This document shows positions 40,263 through 40,317 of a stretch of 40,317 bases of DNA, piece by piece. The stretch lies in assembly GCA_018456245.1 (NCBI GenBank), contig JAGYHQ010000012.1, positions 1 through 40,317 on the forward strand, read 5' to 3'. The translations under genes were made by a program, and so were the position numbers. Position 1 is the first letter of the stretch, and each line of letters begins with the position of its first letter. This DNA is from Tenacibaculum sp. (GTDB taxonomy: Bacteria > Bacteroidota > Bacteroidia > Flavobacteriales > Flavobacteriaceae). Below the pieces are notes generated by a model that saw only the letters and a program-made list of their open reading frames with translations, was not told the DNA's origin and did no database searches.

Positions 40263-40317
40263 ATGAAATGCACAGCACAGCACAGCACAGCACAGCACAG
40301 CACAGCACAGCACAGCA
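40263..40317 (+). CDS. Start of a gene with a pentanucleotide repeat, cut by window end
   Basis: ATG at 40263 opens MKC followed by TAQHS repeats and stays open to the edge. A second ATG at 40268 (ATGAAATG) opens a different frame, MHSTAQ. Because the 5-base unit is not a multiple of three, all three frames of the tract are open and encode the same five residues in rotation, so only what lies beyond the tract depends on repeat number. Nothing of the downstream protein is visible, so no function is assigned. A promoter-like region precedes it. This looks like a phase-variable gene; chance or sequencing artefact at a contig end are alternatives. Confidence 0.5.
   Translation, partial: MKCTAQHSTAQHSTAQHS
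40270..40317 (+). repeat. Tandem pentanucleotide repeat (CACAG), at least 9 copies
   Basis: Nine perfect copies of CACAG from 40271 plus two more bases at the window end; the preceding G also fits the period. GC content is 60%, far above the surrounding DNA. It begins 3 bases after the second ATG. The true length is unknown since the sequence stops inside it. Confidence 0.95.

Noticed and set aside
1..40317. CRISPR array, tRNA, rRNA or insertion sequence
   Set aside because: I scanned for spaced direct repeats, tRNA-like cloverleaf motifs, transposase genes and terminal inverted repeats and saw none; the only tandem array is the CACAG tract.

Overview
The window is a piece of a low-GC (about 30% by eye) Bacteroidota chromosome, most likely Flavobacteriaceae. 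Three things point there. At least sixteen genes are preceded by the Bacteroidota -7 promoter element TAnnTTTG (often TACTTTTG), and Shine-Dalgarno sequences are almost absent. SecA is about 1,115 residues long with a Bacteroidota-type insertion. Several gene families and gene orders (DUF4835, DUF2795, GlmU-family protein, bamD-rpoZ-coaBC) are typical of flavobacteria. The genus cannot be fixed from this piece. The left edge cuts a glycosyltransferase. The right edge stops inside a pentanucleotide repeat, which suggests a contig that broke at the repeat.

Layout. 1-0.8 kb: 3' part of a family 2 glycosyltransferase. 0.9-2.3 kb: deoC-deoD nucleoside salvage operon behind a striking inverted repeat. 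2.3-2.8 kb: an unrecognised small protein. 2.9-10.8 kb (mostly minus strand): an RlmD/TrmA-type rRNA methyltransferase lacking its iron-sulphur cysteines, a CmpX-like mechanosensitive channel, secA-lpdA, and a DUF2795 protein. 10.9-14.1 kb: ybgC-type thioesterase divergent from dnaA, which leads an operon with a low-molecular-weight protein tyrosine phosphatase and an RsmI-like methyltransferase. 14.2-16.3 kb: a secreted unknown, then a U32 'peptidase' (tRNA hydroxylase type) overlapping a ferredoxin. 16.5-20.4 kb: bamD-omega-coaBC-DUF4835 operon plus a zinc-ribbon protein. 20.4-23.4 kb (minus): SpoU methyltransferase, nhaA, acyl-CoA thioesterase and a small membrane protein. 23.4-28.2 kb: GlmU-family protein, lon, HMG-CoA lyase.

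28.2-34.3 kb is the most interesting coherent unit: DUF4856 lipoprotein, imelysin-like lipoprotein, HTTM (vitamin K carboxylase-like) membrane protein and a FecA-like TonB-dependent receptor. The last three genes overlap end to end. It looks like a surface iron (or other metal) acquisition system whose membrane enzyme keeps the lysine that is the catalytic base in human gamma-glutamyl carboxylase. A DoxX-like gene converges on it. 34.9-38.7 kb (minus): a sigma factor paired with a tiny cysteine-rich membrane protein, murB and yidC. 39-40.1 kb: a clostripain-like (C11) lipoprotein peptidase. 40.26 kb to the end: the start of a gene with nine-plus CACAG repeats immediately after two start codons that sit one repeat unit apart in different frames, a candidate phase-variable switch.

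Most genes are core housekeeping. Accessory interest concentrates at the metal operon and the right edge. No tRNA, rRNA, CRISPR array or insertion sequence was seen. No gene-free stretch exceeds 300 bases. The longest, 16305-16559, holds the divergent promoters of the U32 gene and bamD and otherwise nothing recognised.
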